From the NCBI GenBank assembly GCA_015657605.1, contig JACDQO010000224.1, forward strand, positions 1 through 7,587: a stretch of DNA of 7,587 nucleotides, in the 5' to 3' direction. The stretch comes from Limnohabitans sp. (GTDB lineage: Bacteria > Pseudomonadota > Gammaproteobacteria > Burkholderiales > Burkholderiaceae_C). Made by a program: the position numbers and the translations under genes. The notes beneath the pieces were generated by a model, which did not search any database, was not told the DNA's origin, and saw only the letters and a list, made by a program, of their open reading frames with translations. Shown piece by piece: positions 1 to 7,587 of this stretch; position 1 is the first letter of the stretch, and the number at the start of each line of letters is the position of its first letter.

Positions 1-1239
1 CATCATCAGGGGGTGCACCCAGGTGTCGAACAGCACGTTGGCGCCTTCAAAGCCCATTTGCGGCGCGTAGCGGGCCGGGAAGTCCTGCACATGCACCGGG
101 GCCGAAATCACCGCGCAAGGGATGCCTTGGCGCTTGGCGATGTGGCGCTCCATTTGCGTGCCCAAGATCAACTCGGGCTGCAGTGCATTGATCTGGGTTT
201 CGACTTCCAGGTAGTCGTCGGTGATCAGGGCCTCGACGCCGTAGCGTTGTCCGCAATCGCGCACTTCGCGGGCAAATTCTCGGCTGTAGCTGCCCAGGCC
301 CACCACCTCAAAGCCCATCTCTTGGTTGGCGATGCGGGCGGCGGCCACCACATGCGTGGCGTCGCCAAAAATATAGACCCGCTTACCGGTCAGGTAGGTC
401 GAATCGACCGACTTGGCGTACCAGTGGGCGTGCGCGTTGCTTGGGTCTTGTGCGGGCTGGGGCAGGCCGGTCAGCGTGCAGACTTCGGCGATGAAGTCGC
501 GCGTGGCGTGGCTGCCCAAGGGCACAGTCTTGGTGTAAGGCTGGTCGAACTGGCGTTGCAACCACTGCGCGGCGGCCAAGCCAATTTCGGGGTAAAGCAC
601 CACGTTGAAGTCGGCCTCGGCCAGCTTTTGCACATCGGCGACGCTCGCACTCAGTGGCGCAACCACCGCCACGTCCACACCGAGTTGGTTCAGCAGCTGG
701 GTGATTTCCTTGACGTCATCGCGGTGGCGAAAACCCAGGGCGCTGGGGCCCAAGATGTTGCAAGTGGGGCGTGCTTTGGCGGGTTTTTCAGCGGCGGGCT
801 TGTGCACCAGGTGGCGGCACAGTTGGTAGAAGGTTTCGCTCGCGCCCCAGTTTTCTTTGCGCTGGTAAGAGGGCAACTCCAAGGCCACCACGGGGATGGT
901 CAGCTGCAGCGCCTGGGCCAGACCACCCGGGTCGTCCTGGATCAGCTCGGCCGTGCAGGACGAGCCCACCAACATGGCAGCGGGGTTGAAGCGCGCCATG
1001 GCTTGGCGGGCAGCTTCTTTGAAGAGCTCGGCCGTGTCGCCGCCCAGATCACGCGCCTGGAAGGTGGTGTAGGTGACGGGCGGGCGGCGCGGCAGGCGCT
1101 CGATCATGGTGAACAGCAGGTCGGCGTAGGTGTCGCCCTGTGGGGCGTGCAGCACGTAGTGCACATCCGTCATGGCGGTGGCCACGCGCATCGCGCCCAC
1201 ATGGGGCGGTCCTTCGTAAGTCCAGAGCGTCAGTTGCAT
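1..1239 (-). CDS. bchB: Light-independent protochlorophyllide reductase subunit B, 3' part cut by window edge
   Basis: BchB pairs with BchN as the catalytic component of dark-operative protochlorophyllide reductase, which takes electrons from BchL and reduces ring D of protochlorophyllide to chlorophyllide in the cytoplasm. The open frame runs from an ATG at 1239 to the window edge without a stop, giving 413 residues; the family is about 510-530, so roughly the last 110 are outside. The N-terminus [17 protein letters not shown] is the family hallmark. Asp36 (in HAPQGD) matches the unusual aspartate ligand of the shared 4Fe-4S cluster, and Cys95 lies in [21 protein letters not shown] (residues 277-288) contains Asp279, probably the catalytic acid numbered Asp274 in Rhodobacter. 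A Shine-Dalgarno-like AGGA sits 7 bases before the ATG. It follows bchN by 16 bases in the same operon. Long plus-strand frames opposite it are shadows. Confidence 0.97.
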   Translation of the reverse strand, partial: MQLTLWTYEGPPHVGAMRVATAMTDVHYVLHAPQGDTYADLLFTMIERLPRRPPVTYTTFQARDLGGDTAELFKEAARQAMARFNPAAMLVGSSCTAELIQDDPGGLAQALQLTIPVVALELPSYQRKENWGASETFYQLCRHLVHKPAAEKPAKARPTCNILGPSALGFRHRDDVKEITQLLNQLGVDVAVVAPLSASVADVQKLAEADFNVVLYPEIGLAAAQWLQRQFDQPYTKTVPLGSHATRDFIAEVCTLTGLPQPAQDPSNAHAHWYAKSVDSTYLTGKRVYIFGDATHVVAAARIANQEMGFEVVGLGSYSREFAREVRDCGQRYGVEALITDDYLEVETQINALQPELILGTQMERHIAKRQGIPCAVISAPVHVQDFPARYAPQMGFEGANVLFDTWVHPLMM

Positions 1240-1255
1240 GGGGTGTTCCTGCGCT

Positions 1256-3048
<1,793 letters not shown>

Positions 3049-3081
3049 GGACTGTTTGGCGATGTGGGAAGATTGGCTTTG

Positions 3082-3110
3082 AATGTAAGTCTGGATATAC
3101 AGTGTGTCAA
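3082..3110 (-). promoter_or_regulatory. bchF promoter, sigma-70 type
   Basis: Read on the minus strand, a perfect -35 TTGACA (3110-3105) is followed after exactly 17 bases by TACATT (3087-3082), a 4 of 6 match to the -10 consensus. Transcription would start near 3075, leaving about 27 bases before the bchF ATG. Both hexamers overlap half-sites of the two PpsR operators, so bound PpsR would block RNA polymerase, as known for the bchC promoter of Rhodobacter. The start point is inferred, not measured. Confidence 0.75.
3084..3101. promoter_or_regulatory. PpsR/CrtJ operator, bchF-proximal
   Basis: This is an exact TGT-N12-ACA match (TGT 3084-3086, ACA 3099-3101; inner bases AAGTCTGGATAT). It overlaps the bchF -10 hexamer. 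It is the weaker palindrome of the pair because its inner bases are not symmetric; cooperative binding with the neighbouring site is likely. Confidence 0.75.
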
Positions 3111-3122
3111 CATAAATTGACA
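3105..3122. promoter_or_regulatory. PpsR/CrtJ operator, bchF-distal
   Basis: This is an exact TGT-N12-ACA match with good symmetry: TGTCAACATAAATTGACA, carrying TGTCAA and TTGACA half-sites. It covers the bchF -35. Its start is 21 bases from the start of the other operator (two helical turns), which would place two PpsR molecules on the same face of the DNA. Confidence 0.85.
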
Positions 3123-3123
3123 A

Positions 3124-3292
3124 TATTTTAAGTGATCAGGGTTTACACTAGATACAATGCGCTGAAATCCAACCACACTCAAGCCTGTGTTGGATGGGGT
3201 CATGAGCATGGCGTCATCCCCCTTCTTGCGACGAGCACTCCGACGCCCCGGAGCCTGCCGCTGGTGTATCCCTCTGATGATCGGTGCTTGTC
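3124..3292 (+). promoter_or_regulatory. aerR upstream region with a possible promoter
   Basis: This 169-base stretch holds no convincing gene. A -10-like TACAAT (3153-3158, 5 of 6) may drive aerR, but no good -35 sits at the right distance (AAGTGA at 3130-3135). If used, transcription would start near 3165 and leave a leader of about 128 bases. An imperfect hairpin lies at the start of that leader. Open frames crossing the region in other frames look like chance. A TGA at 3275-3277 in the aerR frame limits how far upstream aerR can start. Confidence 0.35.
3167..3195 (+). other. Imperfect inverted repeat / hairpin upstream of aerR
   Basis: The left arm ATCCAACCACA (3167-3177) pairs with the right arm TGTGTTGGAT (3186-3195), making ten base pairs with one bulged C at 3174 and an eight-base loop (CTCAAGCC). 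No T-run follows on either strand, so it is not an intrinsic terminator. It could be a leader structure in the aerR transcript or a protein-binding palindrome; its role is unknown. Confidence 0.45.
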
Positions 3293-4095
3293 ATGGCCAA
3301 ATTCAATCTCGAAAATTCCCAGTCCCCGCCCTTGGTGCAAGGGGTGATGACGCTGCCGGAAGCCTTGCGACAAGGCACGCCCGTTGGCCCACGCTTGGTG
3401 GGTGGCACTTCATTTGCTGGCAAGTCGGCCATTGACTTGGGGCAAATTCAAATCTTGGCGCAAGCCTGTTTGCAGGGCCTGGATGCAGCTCGGCAAGTGG
3501 TTTTTGGATGGCAGCGCCAAGGCCAGTCCCTAGAAGACATCTACATACAAGGCATCACGCCCTGTGCCCGCCTCTTGGGGGACTGGTGGTGTTCGGACCG
3601 CTTGGATTTCGCCATGACCACCATTGCGTCCTCTCATCTCCAGCAGCTGCTGCATGATTTCAGCGCAGAGTTTCTCCAAGAGTCGCCTCAGCAGCGCAAT
3701 GGCCTGAGTTTGCTTTTGTTGACCGAGCCAGGGGCTCAGCACAGCATGGGTTTGTTCATGCTCAGTGAGTTCTTCAAACGCGCCGGCTGGGTGGTCACCG
3801 TGGCCGTGCCCCAAGACGTGGTGGATTTCAAAAAACTGTTTTGTCCGATTGGTTCGATGCGGTGGGCATTTCCATCAGCACCGACCGGCATCTGGGCACA
3901 CTGCAGACCTTGCTCCCACAACTGAGGGAAGCTTCCGACAACCTGAATCTGCAGGTTTTTGTGGGTGGCCCCATGGCATTCAATGCGCCCGACTTGCTCA
4001 AAGGGCTGCCCGCCCAACTGATTGCTGAAGATGCACCTGAGACGGTGGCCTGCGTCAACAAGGGGATGCTTTTGACATCTGCAGGGGCCACATAA
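3293..4095 (+). CDS. aerR: AerR/PpaA-family cobalamin-binding antirepressor of PpsR, frameshifted as written
   Basis: AerR/PpaA proteins bind cobalamin and counteract the repressor PpsR/CrtJ, linking B12 and light to photosystem expression. As written, the frame from the ATG at 3293 (GTG at 3284 is an alternative) goes off at the A-run 3830-3835 and stops at 3925. The rest of the family sequence continues one frame over to the TAA at 4093-4095. Adding one A restores 267 residues reading FKKTVLSDWFDAVGISIST. The N-terminal helical part has LGDWWCSDRLDFAMTTIASS (residues 95-114), the W-x-x-D-type motif of SCHIC/B12-binding-2 domains. The B12-fold pattern is AQHSMG (148-153), then SIS (194-196), then GG (225-226). 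The spacings of 40 and 28 are close to the classical DxHxxG-x41-SxL-x26-28-GG, with Ala in place of the first Asp. No good ribosome site is visible. It is divergent from bchF and upstream of ppsR. Confidence 0.9.
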
Positions 4096-4226
4096 ATTGT
4101 CCTATCGATTATTTTTATTACATTCAAACCCCAAGTCCTCACATTCCATGGCGCTGCACTGCTCTATACTGTGATGACAAATACAAGTGTCAACTTCCTG
4201 ATGCTCAAACCCGTTTGGTTTACAAC
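4096..4226 (+). promoter_or_regulatory. ppsR promoter region
   Basis: The 131 bases between aerR and ppsR contain a strong -10, TATACT (4165-4170), with no recognisable -35 at 16-18 bases, so an activator may be needed. Transcription would begin near 4177, about 50 bases before the ppsR ATG. No exact TGT-N12-ACA site is present. No GC-rich stem with a T-run closes aerR, so read-through into ppsR is also possible. Confidence 0.45.
4174..4193. promoter_or_regulatory. Everted PpsR-like half-sites at the ppsR start region
   Basis: ATGACA (4174-4179) and TGTCAA (4188-4193) form an inverted repeat, TGACA-N8-TGTCA. The half-sites resemble those of PpsR operators but face outward, the reverse of TGT-N12-ACA. 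It lies over the inferred ppsR transcription start and could serve autoregulation or a different factor; the assignment is tentative. Confidence 0.3.
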
Positions 4227-5615
4227 ATGAAGCTTCCCTCTTTGGACCCGTCCACCTTCTCCCAATTGCTGGGCGTGGTGTCTGACGTCACCTTGGTCAT
4301 GGACCCACAAGGGGTGATCGAAGACGTTTCAACCGGGCGTGACACCTTGGCTTCTTTGGGTTGCCAGACTTGGATCGGCCGTCGCTGGATCGACACGGTC
4401 ACCAGCGAAAGTCGTGCGAAAGTCCAAGAAATGCTGCAGTCTCAAGGCGCCCCAGACGTGATGCGCTGGCGGCATGTCAACCACATGTCTCCTGTCGGCA
4501 ATGAGGTGGCCCTGCAGTATGTGGTGCTGCCCTTGGCTGGCGGCAAGTTGTTGGCCATGGGCCGTGACTTGGAGAGCCTGGCCGAATTGCAACGCCGACT
4601 GGTCGAGACCCAGCAATCGATGGAGCGCGACTATTTGCGTCTGCGGCACATCGAAGCGCGCTACCGCGTGTTGTTCGACACTTCTTCTGAAGCGGTGTTG
4701 ATGGTGGATGCCAGCACCCAGCGCGTGCTGGAGGCCAATGTGGGTGCGCAGGCTTTGCTCAAGGATGCGGGTAAACGATTGGTCGGTCGTGACGTGCGCG
4801 AATGTTTTGAGGGCGAGAGCCAGGGTGAAGTTCAGTCTTTGCTGCGCATGGCGCTGGCCACTGGCCGCATCGAGATGTGCGCGGCCCGCTTGGCGGGTTT
4901 GCCAACAGCCTGGACCGTGTCGGCCACCGTGTTCCGCCAAGAAGGCGGGGCGCAGTTTTTGGTGCGTTTGGTCACTCGCGAGACCACGGTCCTGGCTCAT
5001 CAAGACCCAGGTTCGTCGGCAGCCTTGAGCGAGGCCATGGAGCGTTTCCCAGATGGCTGGTTGCTGACAGACACCACGGGCGTGATCAAAAGTGTCAACG
5101 AAGAAGGCATGGCTTTGCTGGGCCTGACCGCCTCGTCACAGGTGGTGGGCCAAAGCCTGGAGCGCTGGTTGTTGCGTGGGGCGGTGGATTGGGGCGTGTT
5201 GAATACCAGTTTGCGTCAACAGTTGCCTGTGCGAAATTTTGCGACCGAAGTGCGCACCCTGTCGGGCATGACGCTGCCGGTCGAGGTGTCGGCGGTGTGC
5301 TTGGCCCGACCCGAGCCAATGTTTGCCTTTTTTGTACGTGACATGGACCGCCGCTTGCAAGGCGGCGCATCGGTGACTCAAAGCCAGGCCAACCCCTTTG
5401 CCGAGTTGTCGCAATTGGTGGGGCGCCGCCCGATCAAAGACATCGTGGGTGAGACGGTGGACACCATTGAGCGCTTGTGCATTGAAGCTGCTTTGGAATT
5501 GACCCACAACAACCGCGCTTCGGCCGCGGAAATGCTGGGTTTGTCACGTCAAAGTCTCTACGTCAAGTTGCGCCGCTTTGGCATGGTGGCCGAAGCCGAA
5601 ACCGACAACCCCTGA
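4227..5615 (+). CDS. ppsR: PpsR/CrtJ transcriptional regulator (three PAS domains and Fis-type HTH)
   Basis: PpsR (CrtJ) is the oxygen- and redox-responsive regulator that represses bch, crt and puc genes by binding paired TGT-N12-ACA sites. The 462-residue protein matches the family length (about 465). Layout: N-terminal PAS about 10-112, a coiled-coil linker about 115-145 (SLAELQRRLVETQQSMERDY), PAS about 146-255 starting ARYRVLFDTSSEAVLMVD, PAS about 268-375 (FPDGWLLTDTTGVIKSVNEE), and a Fis/NtrC-type helix-turn-helix at about 405-455 with NNRASAAEMLGLSRQSLYVK. Cys418 in ERLCIEAAL matches the redox cysteine near the HTH (Cys424 or Cys420 in Rhodobacter). The other cysteines are 46, 193, 218 and 358, with none near 250. 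The ATG at 4227 is preferred over the TTG at 4215; neither has a Shine-Dalgarno. It lies between aerR and bchG, and operators follow immediately after its stop. Confidence 0.96.
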   Translation: MKLPSLDPSTFSQLLGVVSDVTLVMDPQGVIEDVSTGRDTLASLGCQTWIGRRWIDTVTSESRAKVQEMLQSQGAPDVMRWRHVNHMSPVGNEVALQYVVLPLAGGKLLAMGRDLESLAELQRRLVETQQSMERDYLRLRHIEARYRVLFDTSSEAVLMVDASTQRVLEANVGAQALLKDAGKRLVGRDVRECFEGESQGEVQSLLRMALATGRIEMCAARLAGLPTAWTVSATVFRQEGGAQFLVRLVTRETTVLAHQDPGSSAALSEAMERFPDGWLLTDTTGVIKSVNEEGMALLGLTASSQVVGQSLERWLLRGAVDWGVLNTSLRQQLPVRNFATEVRTLSGMTLPVEVSAVCLARPEPMFAFFVRDMDRRLQGGASVTQSQANPFAELSQLVGRRPIKDIVGETVDTIERLCIEAALELTHNNRASAAEMLGLSRQSLYVKLRRFGMVAEAETDNP

Positions 5616-5619
5616 AGAC

Positions 5620-5637
5620 TGTCAATTAAAATTGACG
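5620..5637. promoter_or_regulatory. Near-consensus PpsR operator, ppsR-proximal
   Basis: TGTCAATTAAAATTGACG has seven-base arms GTCAATT/AATTGAC around AA. It matches TGT-N12-ACA except for a final G in place of A. It begins four bases after the ppsR stop codon. The strong inner symmetry suggests good binding despite the one mismatch. It is too AT-rich, and lacks a T-run, to be a terminator. Confidence 0.7.
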
Positions 5638-5642
5638 ATAAG

Positions 5643-5660
5643 TGTCAATCCCGGTTGACA
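5643..5660. promoter_or_regulatory. Perfect PpsR operator upstream of bchG
   Basis: TGTCAATCCCGGTTGACA is an exact TGT-N12-ACA palindrome with TGTCAA/TTGACA half-sites. It starts 23 bases after the start of the neighbouring operator. Its right half-site is also a consensus -35 for a promoter facing bchG. Confidence 0.85.
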
Positions 5661-5682
5661 TTTAGAAAACTCTCTTCACAAT
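5655..5682 (+). promoter_or_regulatory. Candidate bchG promoter
   Basis: A perfect -35 TTGACA (5655-5660) is followed after 16 bases by CACAAT (5677-5682, 4 of 6). The start would fall at or next to the bchG ATG at 5689, implying a leaderless or nearly leaderless message. GATAAG at 5637-5642 is a possible alternative -10 with a poor -35. Either would be covered by PpsR. Confidence 0.45.
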
Positions 5683-5688
5683 CGGGGC

Positions 5689-6672
5689 ATGGACACCCCG
5701 CCACTGGCCCACACGCCCCCAACCCAGGCTTCTCTTGCAAGCGCAGTGCATGCCGCACGGGTAGCGCCACCGAGTCGGCCCTCTTGGCGCACGGTGGCCG
5801 AATTGCTCAAGCCCATCACCTGGTTCCCACCCATGTGGGCCTTTGCCTGCGGCGTGGTGGCCTCGGGCCAAGACATAGGCGCCAACTGGGCTTTGTTGCT
5901 TTTGGGTCTGGTGCTGACGGGCCCCTTGGTGTGCGCCAGCAGCCAGGCGGTGAACGACTGGTTTGACCGGCATGTGGACGCCATCAACGAACCCAACCGT
6001 CCCATCCCTTCAGGGCGCATGCCCGGTCGCTGGGGGCTGGGCATTGCCATTGCTTGGACGGTGCTGTCGCTGATCTGGGCCACGCTCATGGGGCCTTGGG
6101 GTTTTGCGGCCTGCGCCTTGGCCATTGCGCTGTCTTGGGCTTACAGCGCGCCGCCGGTGCGTCTGAAAACAACGGTTGGTGGGGCAATTCCGCTTGCGCA
6201 TTGAGTTACGAAGGTTTGGCCTGGCTGACCGGCACCGCCGTCATGTTGGGCGGGGCTTGGCCTGGCCCGCATTCGGTGGCCCTGGCCCTGCTTTACAGCG
6301 TGGGTGCGCACGGCATCATGACGCTGAACGATTTCAAGGCCATTGAGGGCGATCGCCGCATGGGGGGTGGCCTCGCTGCCGGTGCAGCTGGGTGCGCACG
6401 GTGCAGCCCGCATGGCCTGCGTGTTCATGCTGGTGCCGCAGGTGGTGGTGGCTCTGCTGTTGGCCCACTGGCAGTTGCCATGGCACTCGTCAGCTGTGTT
6501 GGCCCTGGCGGTGCTGCAAGGGCCCTTGATGCTCAAATTTTTGCGCCAACCGGTTGAGCGTGCTTTGCATGTGTCGGCCTTTGGCGTGCCATTGTTTGTC
6601 AGCGGCATGATGGTCAGCGCTTGGGGCTTGCGCCAGCTCAGCCTGTTGCAACAGTCGGTGGGGGTCGCATGA
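5689..6672 (+). CDS. bchG: Bacteriochlorophyll a synthase (UbiA-family prenyltransferase), two frameshifts as written
   Basis: BchG attaches the geranylgeranyl or phytyl tail to bacteriochlorophyllide a in the membrane, the last assembly step of the pigment. Conserved blocks are LLKPITWFPPMWAFACG (residues 39-55), the first Asp motif NDWFDRHVDAINEPNRPIPSG (89-109), AYSAPPVRLK (151-160), GWWGNSACALSYEGLAWLTG, and the second Asp motif NDFKAIEGDRRMG (214-226). These lie in two frames. The frame is lost at the A-run 6166-6169 (one A short; otherwise it stops at 6204) and regained at the G-run 6362-6367 (one G too many). Correcting both gives 327 residues, somewhat longer than the roughly 300 of the family because of an N-terminal extension. 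About eight or nine hydrophobic segments are expected. The stop overlaps the ATG of the next gene (ATGA). The start at 5689 lacks a well-spaced ribosome site. Confidence 0.93.
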
Positions 6673-7587
6673 GCACGGCCTGGAACCCCTCGATGTTTGG
6701 TTGGTTCCAAATCATCCGTTTGGGTCTGATTCAGGCCTGTCTGGGCGCGGTGGTGGTGGTGACCACGTCCACACTCAACCGCATCATGGTGGTCGAGCTG
6801 GCGCTGCCCGCTTTGTTGCCCGGCTTTTTGGTGGCCTGGCATTACGCGGTGCAAATGGTGCGCCCGCGCATGGGTTTTGGCGCTGACAAAGGGCGGCGCA
6901 GCACGCCTTGGATGATGGGCGGCATGCTGGTGCTGGGCGTGGGCGGCGTGATGGCCGCTTGGGCCACCGTGTGGATGGCGACGCAGCCTCTTTATGGCGC
7001 GCTGCTGGCTTGGTTGTCCTTCAGTTTGATTGGCCTCGGTGTCAGTGCCTGCGGCACGTCACTGTTGACCCTGATGGCCAAGCGCGTGCCCGATGAGCGC
7101 CGGGCGCCTGCGGCCACCACTGTCTGGCTGATGATGATCGTGGGCTTTGCAGTCACGGCCGGTGTGGTGGGCAAGCTGATCGACCCATACAGCCCCGAAG
7201 TCTTGTTGCAAGTTTCGGCGGGCTTGAGTTTGGTCACCGCGATCATCACGGCGCTGTGTTTGTGGGGCCTGGAAACGCCCATGGACCCCGCCACCGAAAA
7301 ATTGCAGTCCGACAGCATGGCCAAAGCGCGCTTGCAAAAACAGAATTTCAAAGAGGCCTTCCAAGAAGTCTGGGCCGAGCCTGCGGCGCGCACCTTCACC
7401 GTGTTTGTGTTCATGTCCATGCTGGCCTACAGCGCACAAGACTTGATTCTGGAGCCCTTTGCGGGCGCGGTGCACGGCTTCACGCCGGGGCAGACCACGC
7501 AGCTCTCGGGCTGGCACCACATGGGCGTGTTGATCGGCATGCTGGCAGTGGCTGGAGCCGGTTCGCGCTGGGTCGCGGGGCGCTTGG
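6669..7587 (+). CDS. bch2: Bch2/PucC-family bacteriochlorophyll-delivery (BCD) MFS transporter, 3' part cut by window edge
   Basis: This frame opens with the ATG overlapping the bchG stop and has no stop before the window ends, giving 306 codons; PucC/LhaA/Bch2 proteins are about 430-480 residues. The N-terminus MSTAWNPSMFGWFQIIRLGL leads into family hallmarks: VVVTTSTLNRIMVVELALPALLPG, then WHYAVQMVRPRMGFGADKGRRSTPW, and later LMAKRVPDERRAPAATTVWLMM. Many hydrophobic segments indicate a polytopic inner-membrane protein of the major facilitator fold. Relatives help assemble light-harvesting complexes, perhaps by delivering pigment. The position right after bchG matches the bch2 (orf428) gene that lies between bchG and bchP in purple bacteria, so bchP would be expected next; lhaA or pucC are less likely by position. 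Co-transcription and translational coupling with bchG are likely. No defect is seen. Confidence 0.9.
   Translation, partial: MSTAWNPSMFGWFQIIRLGLIQACLGAVVVVTTSTLNRIMVVELALPALLPGFLVAWHYAVQMVRPRMGFGADKGRRSTPWMMGGMLVLGVGGVMAAWATVWMATQPLYGALLAWLSFSLIGLGVSACGTSLLTLMAKRVPDERRAPAATTVWLMMIVGFAVTAGVVGKLIDPYSPEVLLQVSAGLSLVTAIITALCLWGLETPMDPATEKLQSDSMAKARLQKQNFKEAFQEVWAEPAARTFTVFVFMSMLAYSAQDLILEPFAGAVHGFTPGQTTQLSGWHHMGVLIGMLAVAGAGSRWVAGRL

Noticed and set aside
3049..3123. N-terminal extension of bchF from a TTG at 3123
   Set aside because: The added residues are unlike the family and would be encoded across the promoter and both PpsR operators.
3180..3292. Possible cobalamin riboswitch before aerR, suggested by AerR being a B12 protein
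   Set aside because: The region is short for this class and I find no convincing B12-box or conserved core; only a partial AGCCTGCC resemblance.
3187..3435. Small plus-strand frames before and over the aerR start (3132-3347 and 3187-3435)
   Set aside because: No ribosome sites, no recognisable similarity, and they overlap the conserved aerR start in other frames.
5620..5637. Terminator after ppsR
   Set aside because: The palindrome is AT-rich with almost no loop and no following T-run; it fits a PpsR operator much better.
6054..6557. Separate 167-codon gene inside bchG
   Set aside because: Its middle part is simply the BchG sequence in the shifted frame, and its ends lose similarity exactly at the two homopolymer runs.
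6992..7520. Minus-strand frames opposite the transporter
   Set aside because: They are shadows of a conserved, uninterrupted PucC-type frame that reaches the window edge.

Overview
The window is part of a purple-bacterial photosynthesis gene cluster. It carries two divergent gene groups that meet at a regulatory region near 3.05-3.29 kb. Gene order, protein sequences and GC-rich codon use point to a proteobacterium with bacteriochlorophyll a. A freshwater betaproteobacterium of the Comamonadaceae type (Limnohabitans, Rhodoferax or Rubrivivax relatives) is my best guess from general resemblance; I could not test it by search.

Left half, minus strand: bchF (3-vinyl bacteriochlorophyllide hydratase), bchN and bchB (catalytic subunits of dark-operative protochlorophyllide reductase). 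bchF and bchN overlap by ATGA, and bchB starts 16 bases after bchN. bchB runs off the left edge, and this operon normally continues with bchH, bchL and bchM. Right half, plus strand: aerR/ppaA (cobalamin-binding antirepressor), ppsR/crtJ (PAS-PAS-PAS-HTH master repressor), bchG (bacteriochlorophyll synthase) and a bch2/pucC-type bacteriochlorophyll-delivery transporter, which runs off the right edge. The two regulators therefore sit between two sets of their likely targets.

Regulation is unusually readable. Two tandem TGT-N12-ACA PpsR operators lie exactly over the -10 and -35 of a bchF promoter. A second tandem pair, one perfect and one with a single mismatch, lies between ppsR and bchG. The short ppsR upstream region has a good -10 and an everted repeat of PpsR-like half-sites, but no canonical operator.

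Two genes are broken as written. aerR has one frameshift, and bchG has two compensating ones. All three sit at mononucleotide runs (A6, A4, G6), and a one-base change at each restores a full-length conserved protein. Sequencing error is the simplest reading; real loss of function would mean a strain unable to make bacteriochlorophyll. I see no RNA genes, mobile elements or CRISPR, and no previously undescribed system. The value of the window lies in its operator architecture, the B12 signature of AerR, and the single-cysteine type of PpsR.
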